Shown: positions 35,048 to 45,262 of the stretch, one piece after another | Layout: each line of letters begins with the position of its first letter | Numbering within the stretch: the first letter of the stretch is position 1 | DNA from: Strigamia acuminata | Taxonomy: Eukaryota > Arthropoda > Chilopoda > Geophilomorpha > Linotaeniidae | Assembly: GCA_949358305.1 (NCBI GenBank) | Contig: OX442315.1 | Coordinates: 26,314,427 to 26,378,426, forward strand | Reading direction: 5' to 3' | DNA length: 64,000 bases | Made by a program: the position numbers and the translations under genes | Notes under the pieces: model-generated | What the model was told of the DNA's origin: nothing | Seen by the model: only the letters and a program-made list of their open reading frames with translations | Databases searched by the model: none

Positions 35048-37731
35048 AGAATGGGACGGAAAAGGGCCAATTGTTTTACGTGTCCTGAGGTACACTCGTG
35101 TTTTGTTCGGATCAAAGCCGAGTCCGTTTCTTCTCAATGCCACCATTCACGAACACTTGCAGAAATTCAAAGACTTATTTGGAGAAACAGTGACAAGAGT
35201 AATTAATCGATTTTATGTAGATGACTTTATTGACAGCCAATCAAAGGAAAAACAGCTGTTGAAAACCTGCCAAGAAGTGACCAGCATACTGAAGGACGCC
35301 AACATGAAACTGACGAAGTGGGTGTCAAATTCCGAAATACTCCGAGTCAACATGGCAGACGATGAGAACAGCGCAAAGAAATCTACAAAAATTTTGGGAC
35401 TGGTTTGGAACGTGGAACACGACTATTTGGCACTCGAAATTAACGAGCTGATGGAACTGTATCAATTAGAGACCAATACTAAACGAGAGGTTGTGCGTTT
35501 GGTTGCAAGTATTTTCGACCCACTTGGTCTGTGTTCTCCCTTCACCGTGACAGGAAAATTAATTTATCAATGTCTATGGAGATCAAAAATTGATTGGGAC
35601 GTTGAGTTGCCAGCCGCAGAAAACGAGCAATGGAAAATTTGGAAAAGTCAAGTACCACTGTTAAGCAACATTAGAGTGCCACGGTGGATGGGATTCGAAC
35701 AAGACAGTTACAATTCAGAAATCCATTTATTTTGCGACGCGAGTCCGCTCGCTTATGGCGTGGTGGTGTACGCAAAGAGGAAGAGTGAAAGTGTTAACAA
35801 TATCTCTTTTATTTTTTCAAAGTCTAGAATCGCGCCTGTTAAAACTGTGACCCTGCCGAGACTAGAGTTGATGGGAGCACTCCTTGCGTCACGATTGGTG
35901 GTCAGCCTGAAAGACTTGCCACAGGATTGTGTGCTGGACAGACTCCACAATCGTGCTTGCCTGGATAGCACACTGCACTTCGAAAACTGATCCTTTCGTG
36001 GTTAGACGAGTTGAAGAGATTCGTAACAACGCGCCAGATGTCGAGTGGAGACACGTGCCGGGAAAGGAAAATCCCGCTGACCTGTTGACACGAGGATTGG
36101 ACGCGAAATTGATGCTAGACAGTCGAGCATGGTGGTTTGGACCCGATTGGTTGACTAAATCCGAGAATTTATGGCCTTCACGCACAACTACTCCATTGGA
36201 CGATGACGAACAACTCGAGATAATTGGGCTGACCGTTGACGACTGCAGGCAGAACGAGCCGATATTAAACCCTACAATTTACGGAGATTGGATCCGACTG
36301 ATACGAGTTACGAGTTGGGTGAAACGGTTTGTTACCAACTTAAAACTAAAAGTGCGCGATGGCAGTCCGCTGACCATTCAAGAGTTGGACGAGTCCGAAC
36401 GATACTGGATCAAAGAAATTCAAATGGAACATTTTTCATGCGAAATTAAGGCCCTACAAACGGGAAGTGTGCGAAACAAAACATCCGAATTGAAACAAAT
36501 AGACTGTGTATTAGACCAGTTCAAATTGATACGAATAAATCCGAGAGTCGACTGGAACGAGGTTAACCGAGGAATTTCTGGACCTTGGGTGCTGCCTGAC
36601 AAAAATCACATAACCGGACTCATTATTCGCGAAGCACACGATCGAGTGTTTTATGGGGGTTTGAGTGATACGCTGGCCGAAATCAGACGTCGATTTTGGT
36701 TTCCACACGCCCGGAACAGCATCAAACGTATAATCAATAAATGTTTTATTTGTAGGCGTGTGCAAGGACGATTGATGCGTCAACACGAGGCACCTCTGCC
36801 AGCAGACCGAACCAAAAAATCAGATCCCTTCTAAGTCGTCGGAGTGGATTTTGCTGGACCATTGTATCAACGAACAGGACAAAAAAGTTATATTGTTTTA
36901 TTTACTTGCGCGGTGACTCGCGCACTGCATCTTGAACTTACGACTACAATGAATACCGAAGATTTTTTAATGTCTTTACGACGATTCTTTGCTCGAAGAG
37001 GTGTACCAAATATAATTTATTCGGATAACGCCAAAACTTTCAAACGTGCGGACTTGGAATTAAGGGTTTTGATGGGCAATATTCGTAAAGAGGAAGTGAG
37101 TGGGTTTTTAACAAAACATAGAATAGAATGGAAGTTCATAATTGAAAGAGCCGCCTGGTGGGGAGGGTTTTGGGACAGGTTAGTTCGGACAGTGAAGACA
37201 TGCTTAAAAAAGATTTTAGGGAAACGAGTTTTGACCTTTGAGGAACTTAACACAACATTGTGTGAAGTGGAAGCCATGGTCAACTCCCGACCAGTATCTT
37301 ATGTTTACGGCAATGCGAACGAAAGAAAACCCCTGACCCCTTCCCATTTTTTGGTGGGTAAACGACAGGTGACGCTGCCAAGCACTCACTTAGTTGATGT
37401 AAAAGAATTGCAGTCACAGTCCACAGAGTTGTTAAAACGTTGGAAGTTGAGAGAGAAAGTTCTTAGACAGATTTGGGTTAGGTGGAGAAGAGAGTATTTA
37501 ACGGAACTCAGAGTGTTTAAGACGGCGAAAGAGCATAAAGAGTTACACAAGGACGACGTGGTTCTCGTACAGGACGAAAACCAACCCCGTTCAACATGGT
37601 CAATGGGGCAGGTGATCGAGGTGTATCCAGGAAGGGACGGACGGGTTAGATCATGTAATATTCGTTTAGTGGGTGGTAAGTCATTAAAAAGACCTATTCA
37701 GAAATTGTGTCTACTAGAGTCCCACGATTGA
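35048..37731 (+). pseudogene. BEL/Pao RT-RNase H-integrase, 3' part, frameshifted and with a stop
   Basis: This continues the polyprotein after the insert. YVDD, the RT active site, is at 35214-35225. RNase H follows, with FCDASPLAYG near 35731 and LPRLELMGALLASRL. Near 35928-35936 the frame shifts within a GTGTG run, so RNase H continues in another frame (CWTDSTIVLAWI). The integrase zinc-binding region ends in CFICRR, but Y stands where families usually have the second histidine (HDRVFYGG). A TAA at 36832-36834 falls just before the integrase core. In the core the aspartates are at 36847 and 37024. The position of the usual catalytic glutamate reads GGFWD (D at 37174). The 3' end, up to 37731, is otherwise intact. 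Several key sites are therefore altered. Confidence 0.85.
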
Positions 37732-37761
37732 TTGGTCGATAGATAATGCGACGGGCCCCAC

Positions 37762-38148
37762 TGTGAAAACTGGAAATTTTAGTTGTTAAGACTATTTTTG
37801 TGAAACTTGGATTTTATTTTGGTGATGGATATTTTAAGACTTTAATTGGAATAATTGGAGAGGATGTTGTTAATTGCCCTCAAAGGTGATGGTGTTTTGT
37901 TTGGAGTTTCTTGAACTTGTTAATCCCTTACCCCTTTTGTTTCTCTTCTGAGAATCTCCCCCATTTTTGTTTATTATGAGCTGTTTTGACCTGAATAAAT
38001 CAGTACATGTTTTACCTTCGAACTGACAAGTTGTGTTTCATTCCTATACTCGAGAAAAAGAGACACTTTTTCGTACAAACAAGAAACCACGATTTTTCGA
38101 AGCTGTGCCAGACGAGACTTCAACATCACATTTTGTGTAAACTTCACA
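37762..38148 (+). repeat. 3' LTR of the BEL/Pao element
   Basis: 387 bp, identical to the 5' LTR except G37863. A clear polypurine tract is not obvious just upstream, where GCGACGGGCCCCAC sits at the junction. Confidence 0.95.
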
Positions 38149-38180
38149 ATGACTGACTAACTACAAATCTTTCAGCCATG
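38149..38180 (-). repeat. Right arm of the foldback-like element (part 2)
   Basis: Outer end of the right arm, displaced by the BEL/Pao insertion. It matches the outer end of the left arm and then diverges, which marks the element boundary. Confidence 0.8.
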
Positions 38181-39318
38181 AAAAATGCCTACACATCACT
38201 AGGTGCATTCAAAATTTGTTGGTACACTTACAGTTTTGGTGTTTTGTTTCTACTTTCTAAGAGAAAACCTGCTAATTATAAATGCTAACTATGATAATTT
38301 CGTTTTTATGTCTGTTGATAGTTTAGTTTTACTTTTCAGGTCTTATAAGTAATGGCAATTAAAATTTCTTCATTATCACCCAATGAACAAATTAAGATTA
38401 AACTTCTTTGAACACAATTATGCTTTTACTCATAATTTTGGTGGCTTCATCTGGTAGCATTACAACAACACAACTGATGTGCTGTAGTCGTAAGAAAAGC
38501 CGAAGACATACTTTGTGTAAAGCCATATATCCCTCCACTCTACAGCACTGTGTGAAGCAGAAGGTATACTCTCCACTACAGCACTGATTAAGAATTGATT
38601 TATGCGTAGGCCTACCTAGTGAATTTCAGTAAGGGCACATATAAGCCTATAATTTTTTCATTCATTTGTTATAAATGTTATTTTATGTATTAATTAAGTT
38701 TAAGATAAATACAGTGCCTGACAAAAAGATAAGCTTCAATTTTTCAAAGACCTTTCAAATTCAATTTAAATAAAACCAAATAACAATCATTCATTGCATG
38801 TAAAATCATTCCTCCTCAACTTGAAAGCTTTGTCACATTTTGTTTCAGAGTTACCTTTCACAGAAACATAAGAAATTCTCCAAACTAATGCTAACGTTAT
38901 TAACTTTCGTTGCTTAGCTACACTAACGAGGTTAAAAATTGATTTTTTCACAAGTACATGCTTGATTTTAGACGTAAGTATATTTCATGTCGATACAGAA
39001 ATTCACAGCAATATCTCGAAGCACAGCCTAAAGCTTCGTTTCATTAGTTTCCTGAAACAAGCAAAAATTCACTTGTCGGAAGTGAGTTACAGAGACAATT
39101 TCACTAGTTCGCAAAAGTTTAACAGTTTAAACTTTTTACCAAGTTCGCTGTCATTTCAGTTCCGCAGGAATTTTGTGGATATAGACATCTAGGCTTAACA
39201 CCTAAACCCCCAACTCGTACTATTGTCATTCATAAATAAAGTGTAACACTGACCTCACATCACAAGTGACATTATACATGAAACCAACACTGAATGTTTA
39301 TTGTTATTAATAGTTGTC
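38181..39318. other. Non-genic stretch with one orphan Tc1/mariner-like end
   Basis: No gene recognised. At 38712, after TA, the sequence CAGTGCCTGACAAAAAGATA resembles a Tc1-type terminus, but no matching inverted end was found nearby. Two copies of CTCCACT..ACAGCACTG lie near 38533 and 38570. Confidence 0.5.
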
Positions 39319-39326
39319 TTAGAAAC

Positions 39327-40158
39327 CAGGGATTTGCACAAACCAAATTTTTGAATTGCTTCATTCCGGCATCAACAATGACTGCTCCAGCTCAACTCCG
39401 CTCTCCGGTTCAAATTGATTTTTAACTTTAAAAAGTGACCACTTCGCTTCATTAAAGTTTGCGCCTGTGTGAGCATTAGCTCCCCCTGGGGGTCAGTTCG
39501 AGCATTCTTAGGGATATATTCTATTTAAGTGTACGTTTTCATGAGTAGAGGCAGTCTAGATTAGACAATCATCTTAAACGGTTGTCTCAATCTTTCTAGA
39601 AATTTGGAGACAGTTGTTACGAAGTTTGGGAAGTGGTTGGAATTAGTTGGTGAAGCGAAGTTACAATCGTTCGATTTTCACGAAGTTGATGCCAAATTCA
39701 AATTCTGCCACCAAATTTTGTGCATACATTTAATATGGTTATTGTGCATTAGAAAATAAAGCGACAAAACAGGATGGGTGAGAAGTTTCTTTTACTCCTT
39801 TAAAGATCATGTTTTAAAGATCCGGTTTTCGTCAAATTCTCAAAAACAACAAAAAAAACAATAAAAAAACATAAAATAGTTGATAAATAAATTAAATCGT
39901 TATTTTTATGATACTGTACAGCAATTGTTACGTAATAGGAATCACTTACTAAAAATGCAATTTAAATTCAGCATTTCACTGATATACATCTGAAACTTTT
40001 AGGCACATTTATAGTTTCCTGTTCAATATCATTCATTTTAGATTGAAAATGAATAAAGAAACTGGAGCATAGTAGAGTATTAAAGATTTCTTGTGCTCCG
40101 ACTCCACTCCAGCCGGACAAAAACCTTCCGCTCCACTGCTCAGTACTCCAAAGCGTTG
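39327..40158. mobile_element. hAT-like non-autonomous element, 832 bp
   Basis: The 8-bp duplication TTAGAAAC flanks it exactly (39319-39326 and 40159-40166), the target-site length typical of hAT. The left end starts CAGGGATTTGCACA; the right end, read inward, starts CAACGCTTTGGAGT, giving a short imperfect inverted repeat. CTCC-rich subterminal blocks (about 39395-39415 and 40090-40130) occur near both ends. No transposase frame is present, so it needs help in trans. Confidence 0.75.
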
Positions 40159-40166
40159 TTAGAAAC

Positions 40167-40763
40167 CACACAAACTGTAAAACTTTAATAACTCTCATAT
40201 TCCAAATTTAAAAATGGTATGATCAAAGCAGATGAACAACTTTTTTAAAAATCAAATCTGTACTATATCCAACTTTGTTAGACAGTTACATTTTAAAAGT
40301 TATTTGAATTTGTAATAATATCACCACACCATTCTCGAGTTGTAATCCCTCAGATCCAATTTATGCTAAATTTGACTCATTGTGCAATCCTTCAAACACC
40401 ATTTGTGGGTTGCTGGATTATCTGGATCACGCCACTCCCGACATCCTGGTAGCAAGCCCTGCAGTACGGGTAAATGAGCTTTTTATGGCAAAAGTTCAAT
40501 AATAATCCAGCAACCACTAGTATTATTACAAATGATACCGCAATCTTGTCTACTCAACATTTGGAGAATAGTCATCACGATTCGAGATGCATTCATTTGT
40601 GAGTTTATATGAGTTTAAAATAGGGTTGTACTTATAATCCATGTTGAATATCATCCCCGACACTGCTTGTGCAATTTCACAACAAATTTTACACAATGTT
40701 GCAACAAATCTGCGACAAATCTTGCGCCGCATCTGTCAAAATCTCATGCCAAATTGGGGATCC
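40167..40763. other. Spacer without gene
   Basis: AT-rich sequence between the hAT-like element and a MITE. I see no gene or motif I can support. Confidence 0.55.
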
Positions 40764-41154
40764 GTATACTCTGTCCCATTGGCTGAGCCTAATTACTTCC
40801 AACTGTGGACTGTGTTTTACCACTAGGAAAAGTAGTTTTGTATTGGTTTTAATTTGTTGGAGTATTATAATAATTGAAATGTTGTAAATGTATTTGTTTT
40901 GTATAATATAATGTATTTTCAATTCATGAAATAATGTTTTATGCTGTTATTATTTAAAAATTCATGTTTCTTCAGTTTGTTCGTTTATTGGTTGCTTTGT
41001 CAGGAAAGCAAGCAATTTTTGAATTTTTTTTATTGGTTGTTGTGTCTGGAAAGCACTCAACATGGATTTCGATCTACTTTTGTGTATAACTATACAACTA
41101 ATCAGGCTCAGCCAATGGGACAGAGGTGCACTCTTGAGGTTGACCAGAGTATAC
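40764..41154. mobile_element. MITE of the TATACTCT family, copy 1 (391 bp)
   Basis: Ends are GTATACTCTG and its mirror. Inside the ends both arms carry TCCCATTGGCTGAGCCT-like sequence. The right arm has extra bases between the terminus and this block; the left does not. The same asymmetry occurs in the copy at 44288-44504. A diverged direct repeat (ATTGGTTG...GGAAAGCA) lies in its middle. No target duplication identified. Confidence 0.75.
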
Positions 41155-41426
41155 AGTAGGTGCAACAACTCAAGTCGCACTAATGAAATTTTAGGATTTG
41201 AAGAAGCGCAACATCGCGCCTAAGCTTATACATGACGGCCTTGTGTGCGCAACAAATTAACAAATTTTTTTAATCATTTTTTTTTAAAAAGTTGTTAAAT
41301 ATAACATTTATTTTAGCTATCTTCAATCATAAACATTGAACAAGTGAATAAACAAGTGAATTAGGAATCTTTACAAAAACTATTACCCGTATTCATCCAT
41401 TTCAAGAATTTTAAATGCACCACGCT
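41155..41426. other. Spacer without gene
   Basis: Short AT-rich spacer; nothing recognised. Confidence 0.5.
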
Positions 41427-41428
41427 TA

Positions 41429-43077
41429 CTACTACATTTCAAAAGTTTAGAAAGTGAGTGAAAAATTCACTCACTTTGTGAATAACACCAAAAATATGAC
41501 TTAAAAGCTAAGCAAAACCAATTTATACCATCAGATTTGAATTAAACAATTATTTTTCATCTAAAATAGCTTATAGTTACATATATTTAGTTATATAGTT
41601 TAGTTAAAAATCGAGATTTTCAAAACCTCACTTGTGTCAAAAGTTTAGAAAGTTGAAAAAATCATTTCATAAGTTTAGAAAGTGCAACATAATTCATTTA
41701 TTTCGACTTGAAAATAGGACATTTTCATATTTTTGTTTAGTATTTTGTTGGATGATCTCTGCATTGTATGACCGCCTTCAATCTGCGAGGCATTGTAGAC
41801 AATAAAGTAGGGGGCAAAACAATTGTGACATGTTGAATCTCATGGCTGTATCTCGAGAAAAAATGGAGGAAAACCAATGAAATTTTAACTGAATATTTGT
41901 CCAACATTCTGCTTTGTTTACCTAAAATTTTATGACAATCTATCCATTAGTTCTAGAGAAAAAAATTATTGTATGAAGTGACATCAAATTTTAAGAGGCA
42001 AAGGTAAGTTAACAAACTCTGTTAACCATCGAGAAACCTTACAACAATGTCTGTTGATGCTTTGTTGGCCTTCCTTTAGCTTGTACTATTGCTTTCAATC
42101 ATTCAGCCAGACTTTCAGGCAAATTTAGTAGCACTGTTTTAGACATACTTTACACCCAAACATCAAGCAAAGCTAATTTCAACTTTGGAACATTTTTTTC
42201 TCAACTCTAGAGAAACTTTTTGGTTCAAATCAAGAAATCATCTCAAAACTGTTCAATTGGATTAAGTTGGATTAAGTTGGATAACTGAGAAGGCCATTGA
42301 AGAAGTTCTGATTTTTTTTTGGTGTGAAACATTCTCACGCAAATTTTGATGTATGTTTTTGGTTGTTATCCTGTTGCTACAACCAACCCCAATATTTTTT
42401 TAGTCCTCAAGATTTCTTTCTAAATTGTCTCTGTAAACATTAGTATCCATTATTTCTTCAATGGATTGGAGATTTCCAACCTTTTGCATCCCCAAACCAA
42501 CACTGAACTATTTTTTCAGAGCAGTCACTTCATACAATAATTTTTTTCTCTAGAACTAATGGATAGATTGTCATAAAATTTTAGGTGAACAAAGCAGAAT
42601 GTTGGACAAATATTCAGTTAAAATTTCATTGGTTTTCCTCCATTTTTTCTCGAGATACAGCCATGAGATTCAACATGTCACAATTGTTTTGCCCCCTACT
42701 TTATTGTTTACAATGCCTCGCAGATTGAAGGCGGTCATACAATGCAGAGATCATCCAACAAAATACTAAACAAAAAAATGAAAATGTCCTATTTTCAAGT
42801 CGAAATAAATGAATTATGTTGCACTTTCTAAACTTATGAAATGATTTTTTCAACTTTCTAAACTTTTGACACAAGTGAGGTTTTGAAAATCTCGATTTGT
42901 AACTAAACTATATAACTAAATATATGTAACTATAAGCTATTTTAGATGAAAAATAATTGTTTAATTCAAATCTGATGGTATAAATTGGTTTTGCTTAGCT
43001 TTTAACTCATATTTTTGATGTTATTCACAAAGTGAGTGAATTTTTCACTCACTTTCTAAACTTTTGAAATGTAGTAG
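41429..43077. mobile_element. Tc1-like element with 554-bp terminal inverted repeats
   Basis: TA flanks both ends (41427-41428 and 43078-43079). The terminal inverted repeats are 41429-41982 and 42524-43077; by eye they differ at about six positions, or ~99% identical. Within each arm AAAAGTTTAGAAAGT recurs as a direct repeat: 41441, 41639 and 41671 in the left arm, mirrored in the right. This matches the IR/DR layout of Tc1-like elements, where such repeats bind transposase. The 541-bp middle holds only the C-terminal part of a dead Tc1-type transposase. Arms of this length are unusually long for the family. Confidence 0.85.
42057..42502 (-). pseudogene. Tc1-like transposase remnant, C-terminal part
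   Basis: Read on the minus strand in shifting frames, conserved Tc1/IS630 blocks appear in order: SVGLGMQK then IEEIMDTNVYRDNLERNLE near 42420-42502; QQDNNQKHTSKFA near 42335-42376, carrying the second catalytic aspartate; WPSQLSN...LNPIEQF near 42245-42292, with the last catalytic acid region; and AIVQAKGRPTKH near 42057-42095. Stops and frameshifts separate them, and a short duplication (ACTTAATCCA) disrupts the third block. The N-terminal DNA-binding domain and first aspartate are absent because the inverted arms begin there. It cannot be functional. Confidence 0.85.
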
Positions 43078-43079
43078 TA

Positions 43080-44052
43080 GATGTTGGTTTGCTTATCAAA
43101 TCCGTTGTAAACACAGTTGTAGAAAGTGGGATTTATATTTGAAGTTCATTGTTGTGAGTTAAAACTTGGATTTTAAATGTTTTTATCCACTGCTGCACAA
43201 TCTCATGATCAGTTTTATTTTGAAGAAAAACATCAATTTTCAACAAATTGAGGTGTATTGTTTCATTTTCTGTGCAAAACATGTTCAAATTACATTTCAA
43301 ACTCAAATTATGTGAAAGATAGACTTGTATTTAGCTGCAAGGTAAACCAATAACAATACCTTTTTGATGGACAATTGGACTGTACTTATATCTTTACTTA
43401 TCCTTGTAGGAGGGCTAGGGAATAGTTTTCTTAAAACAAGATGTATCTTTTAAGCTCACTTCAGATAAAGGTCCTCTCGTTGATTGAGATGTATCTTTTT
43501 CCTTTTGCCTTTTGAGAGCCTCTTCACCATGCGAGAAATTTGAGAAATACTACCAGCAGCAACTTAATTTACCTACCAAAAACTAACTAATTAACCTTAG
43601 ACTCCAGAATGCACACCATTAATTTAAAAGTGCAGATTAAAAGATTAAACTAGAACACTAAGCTTACCTATCAAGTTATTGCGTAAACCAGTTGCTAAAT
43701 ATATACAATTATCACCATCCAAACAACAAGCAGCTTAATTATAAAGTTCATCAAATTAATTGAACTGAACTACACCAAAGAGAGTCAAAGTCAAATGAGT
43801 ACCAAACCAGATTCCAGCCAATCGTTAAATCCATTAATTCCAAATTAATGAGTTTAATTGTCGTCAACCTCAAGCGAACAACTTACATTTTTATACTGCA
43901 CATAATAAAAACTGATTGTTCAATAAATTAGCATTGAAAAACTATCAGTGTTTAACATAACTATAGATTTTTTCAATGTAGGAACTTCATTGGTAATAAT
44001 ATATCCAGAAAATTCATGGTCTTTACATTCGCCTCCCAAATTACTGGTTGGG
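43080..44052. other. Spacer without gene
   Basis: AT-rich sequence; I see no gene or element I can support. Confidence 0.55.
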
Positions 44053-44125
44053 GTCCCAGATAGCTTAATTGATAGAGCACCCCATCTGGCTAACGGGATT
44101 CTGACCTGAGTTCTACTCCTCAGAA
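44053..44125 (+). mobile_element. tRNA-like SINE head or tRNA pseudogene
   Basis: An A-box-like ATAGCTTAATTGATAGAGC and a B-box-like GAGTTCTACTCC are spaced as in a tRNA. The acceptor ends do not pair well, so it is not a working tRNA. The following CCGAACCGTTTC resembles CCGAACCATTTC at about 45302, which hints at a shared SINE body. Confidence 0.45.
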
Positions 44126-44287
44126 CTCCTTAGAGTCCGAACCGTTTCGTTCTTTTCATAAACCATGAATTAGATCAGGGGTTCTGAAACGTTTTAGCAT
44201 TACGACACACTTTTTAGAAAGGCAATCTATTGTGACCCACTTCATCCTAGGTTCACTGAATTTTTTCAGTGACATTTATATGATTAG

Positions 44288-44504
44288 CTATACTCTTGTA
44301 TACCCTTCTCCCATTGGCCGAGCCGCATTACTCCTAACTCCAGTCTGTATTACCATAGAGTAAAGAATCTATGGTATTACTACCACTAGGAGAAGTAGTT
44401 CTTATTTTTATTATGATTATTACTACATTTTTGAATCACTACACCAGTGGATACGGCTCGGCCAATGGGAGAAGGGTATACTCTTGAGTCGAACAAGAGT
44501 ATAG
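44288..44504. mobile_element. MITE of the TATACTCT family, copy 2 (217 bp)
   Basis: Ends CTATACTCTTGT and its mirror. The inner arms match over CCCTTCTCCCATTGGCCGAG. It shares the CCACTAGGAGAAGTAGTT block with copy 1 at 40764-41154 (there GGAAAAGTAGTT). A small hairpin, CCATAGAG...CTATGG, sits in its middle. No target duplication was identified. Confidence 0.8.
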
Positions 44505-45221
44505 AAAAAGTATTTCTCATAACATCCTCTACAAGTTAGACCGAAGTTCTTTGCTATTGAACCTTGTTCTGTCTTCACTTTCACAATTTCTTATAACTTT
44601 TAATTTTTATATTTAAAAAAAAAGATACAATAACTTTTTGCGACCCATCAAAAATCAGCTTGTGACCCACAAGTGGGTCCCGAACTCACTTATCAGCCTA
44701 CTAATGAGTTGGCTTCATTGGAATGGCCAGTTAGGGGCCAACTAGGGTTGGCATCCAAAAGAAATGAGACGGCCACAAGGATTGAGATTTTGTAGTCGAC
44801 TGTTTATTACACCGAGAGAAAGAACGGGTTGCTAGGCATTAATAGCCTAGCAACTTGAGGCACAATGGTGTATGATTTATTGTTATAAATATGCATAGTT
44901 TGTAGTGGGAAGACACAACACTGTGTTGTTAATGTTGTGTGAAATCTTATCGGAAAAGTTACTTAGTGCCGCTGTAGAAAATCAGCAAAAAAACAAACTA
45001 CAAAGCTCACAAATGGGGCACTTATCAACACGCAATATCACAACAAATGCTTGCTAGTATGATTTCAAAATTTCAAAACTACTCCCAATAGAATCTGCAA
45101 TAAAACTAGAAAGTTGTTTCATTTTATCTCATCCCAATCTAACACCGACCTCGGAACCCGCCCTTTAAATGCATGTAGAAAATTACCTGCCTACGCATTA
45201 CCCACCTCTACTGACTAACAA

Positions 45222-45262
45222 GACGCTAGAGATTTAAGTTGTGTCATGGGTTCGATTCCAGG
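45222..45262 (+). mobile_element. Weak tRNA-like SINE head
   Basis: A good B box (GGGTTCGATTCC) follows GACGCTAGAGATTTAAGTTG, which resembles a D-arm to anticodon-arm segment. The A box is poor. The CCGAACCATTTCCTT downstream resembles the sequence after the tRNA-like head at 44053. Confidence 0.3.

Larger units (their letters stand above)
31433..38148 (+). mobile_element. BEL/Pao LTR retrotransposon, full length but defective
   Basis: A 6.7 kb element with 387-bp LTRs (31433-31819 and 37762-38148) beginning TGTG and ending CACA. The flanks ACGAC and ATGAC look like a 5-bp target duplication with one change. The order gag, protease, reverse transcriptase, RNase H, integrase, together with three zinc knuckles and a typical BEL integrase, identifies the superfamily. 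The LTRs differ at only one position that I can see (A31534 against G37863), so insertion was recent. The coding region is nevertheless broken three ways: a ~580 bp insert, a frameshift and a nonsense codon. It inserted into the right arm of the older foldback-like element. Confidence 0.95.
27939..38180. mobile_element. Foldback-like composite element, split by a BEL/Pao insertion
   Basis: Inverted arms of about 350-380 bp bound the element: left 27939-28318, right 31089-31432 continuing at 38149-38180. Between them lie a 2.2 kb minisatellite and a 450-bp unique region. The right arm is cut by the BEL/Pao element at 31433-38148; joining its two pieces matches the left arm up to a shared end, CATGGCTGAAAGATTTGTAG. 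The arms are roughly 93% identical by eye with small indels. Long arms around satellite-like DNA resemble foldback transposons of the FB/Galileo kind, but no transposase was recognised and no target duplication is clear. It could instead be an inverted segmental duplication. Confidence 0.65.
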
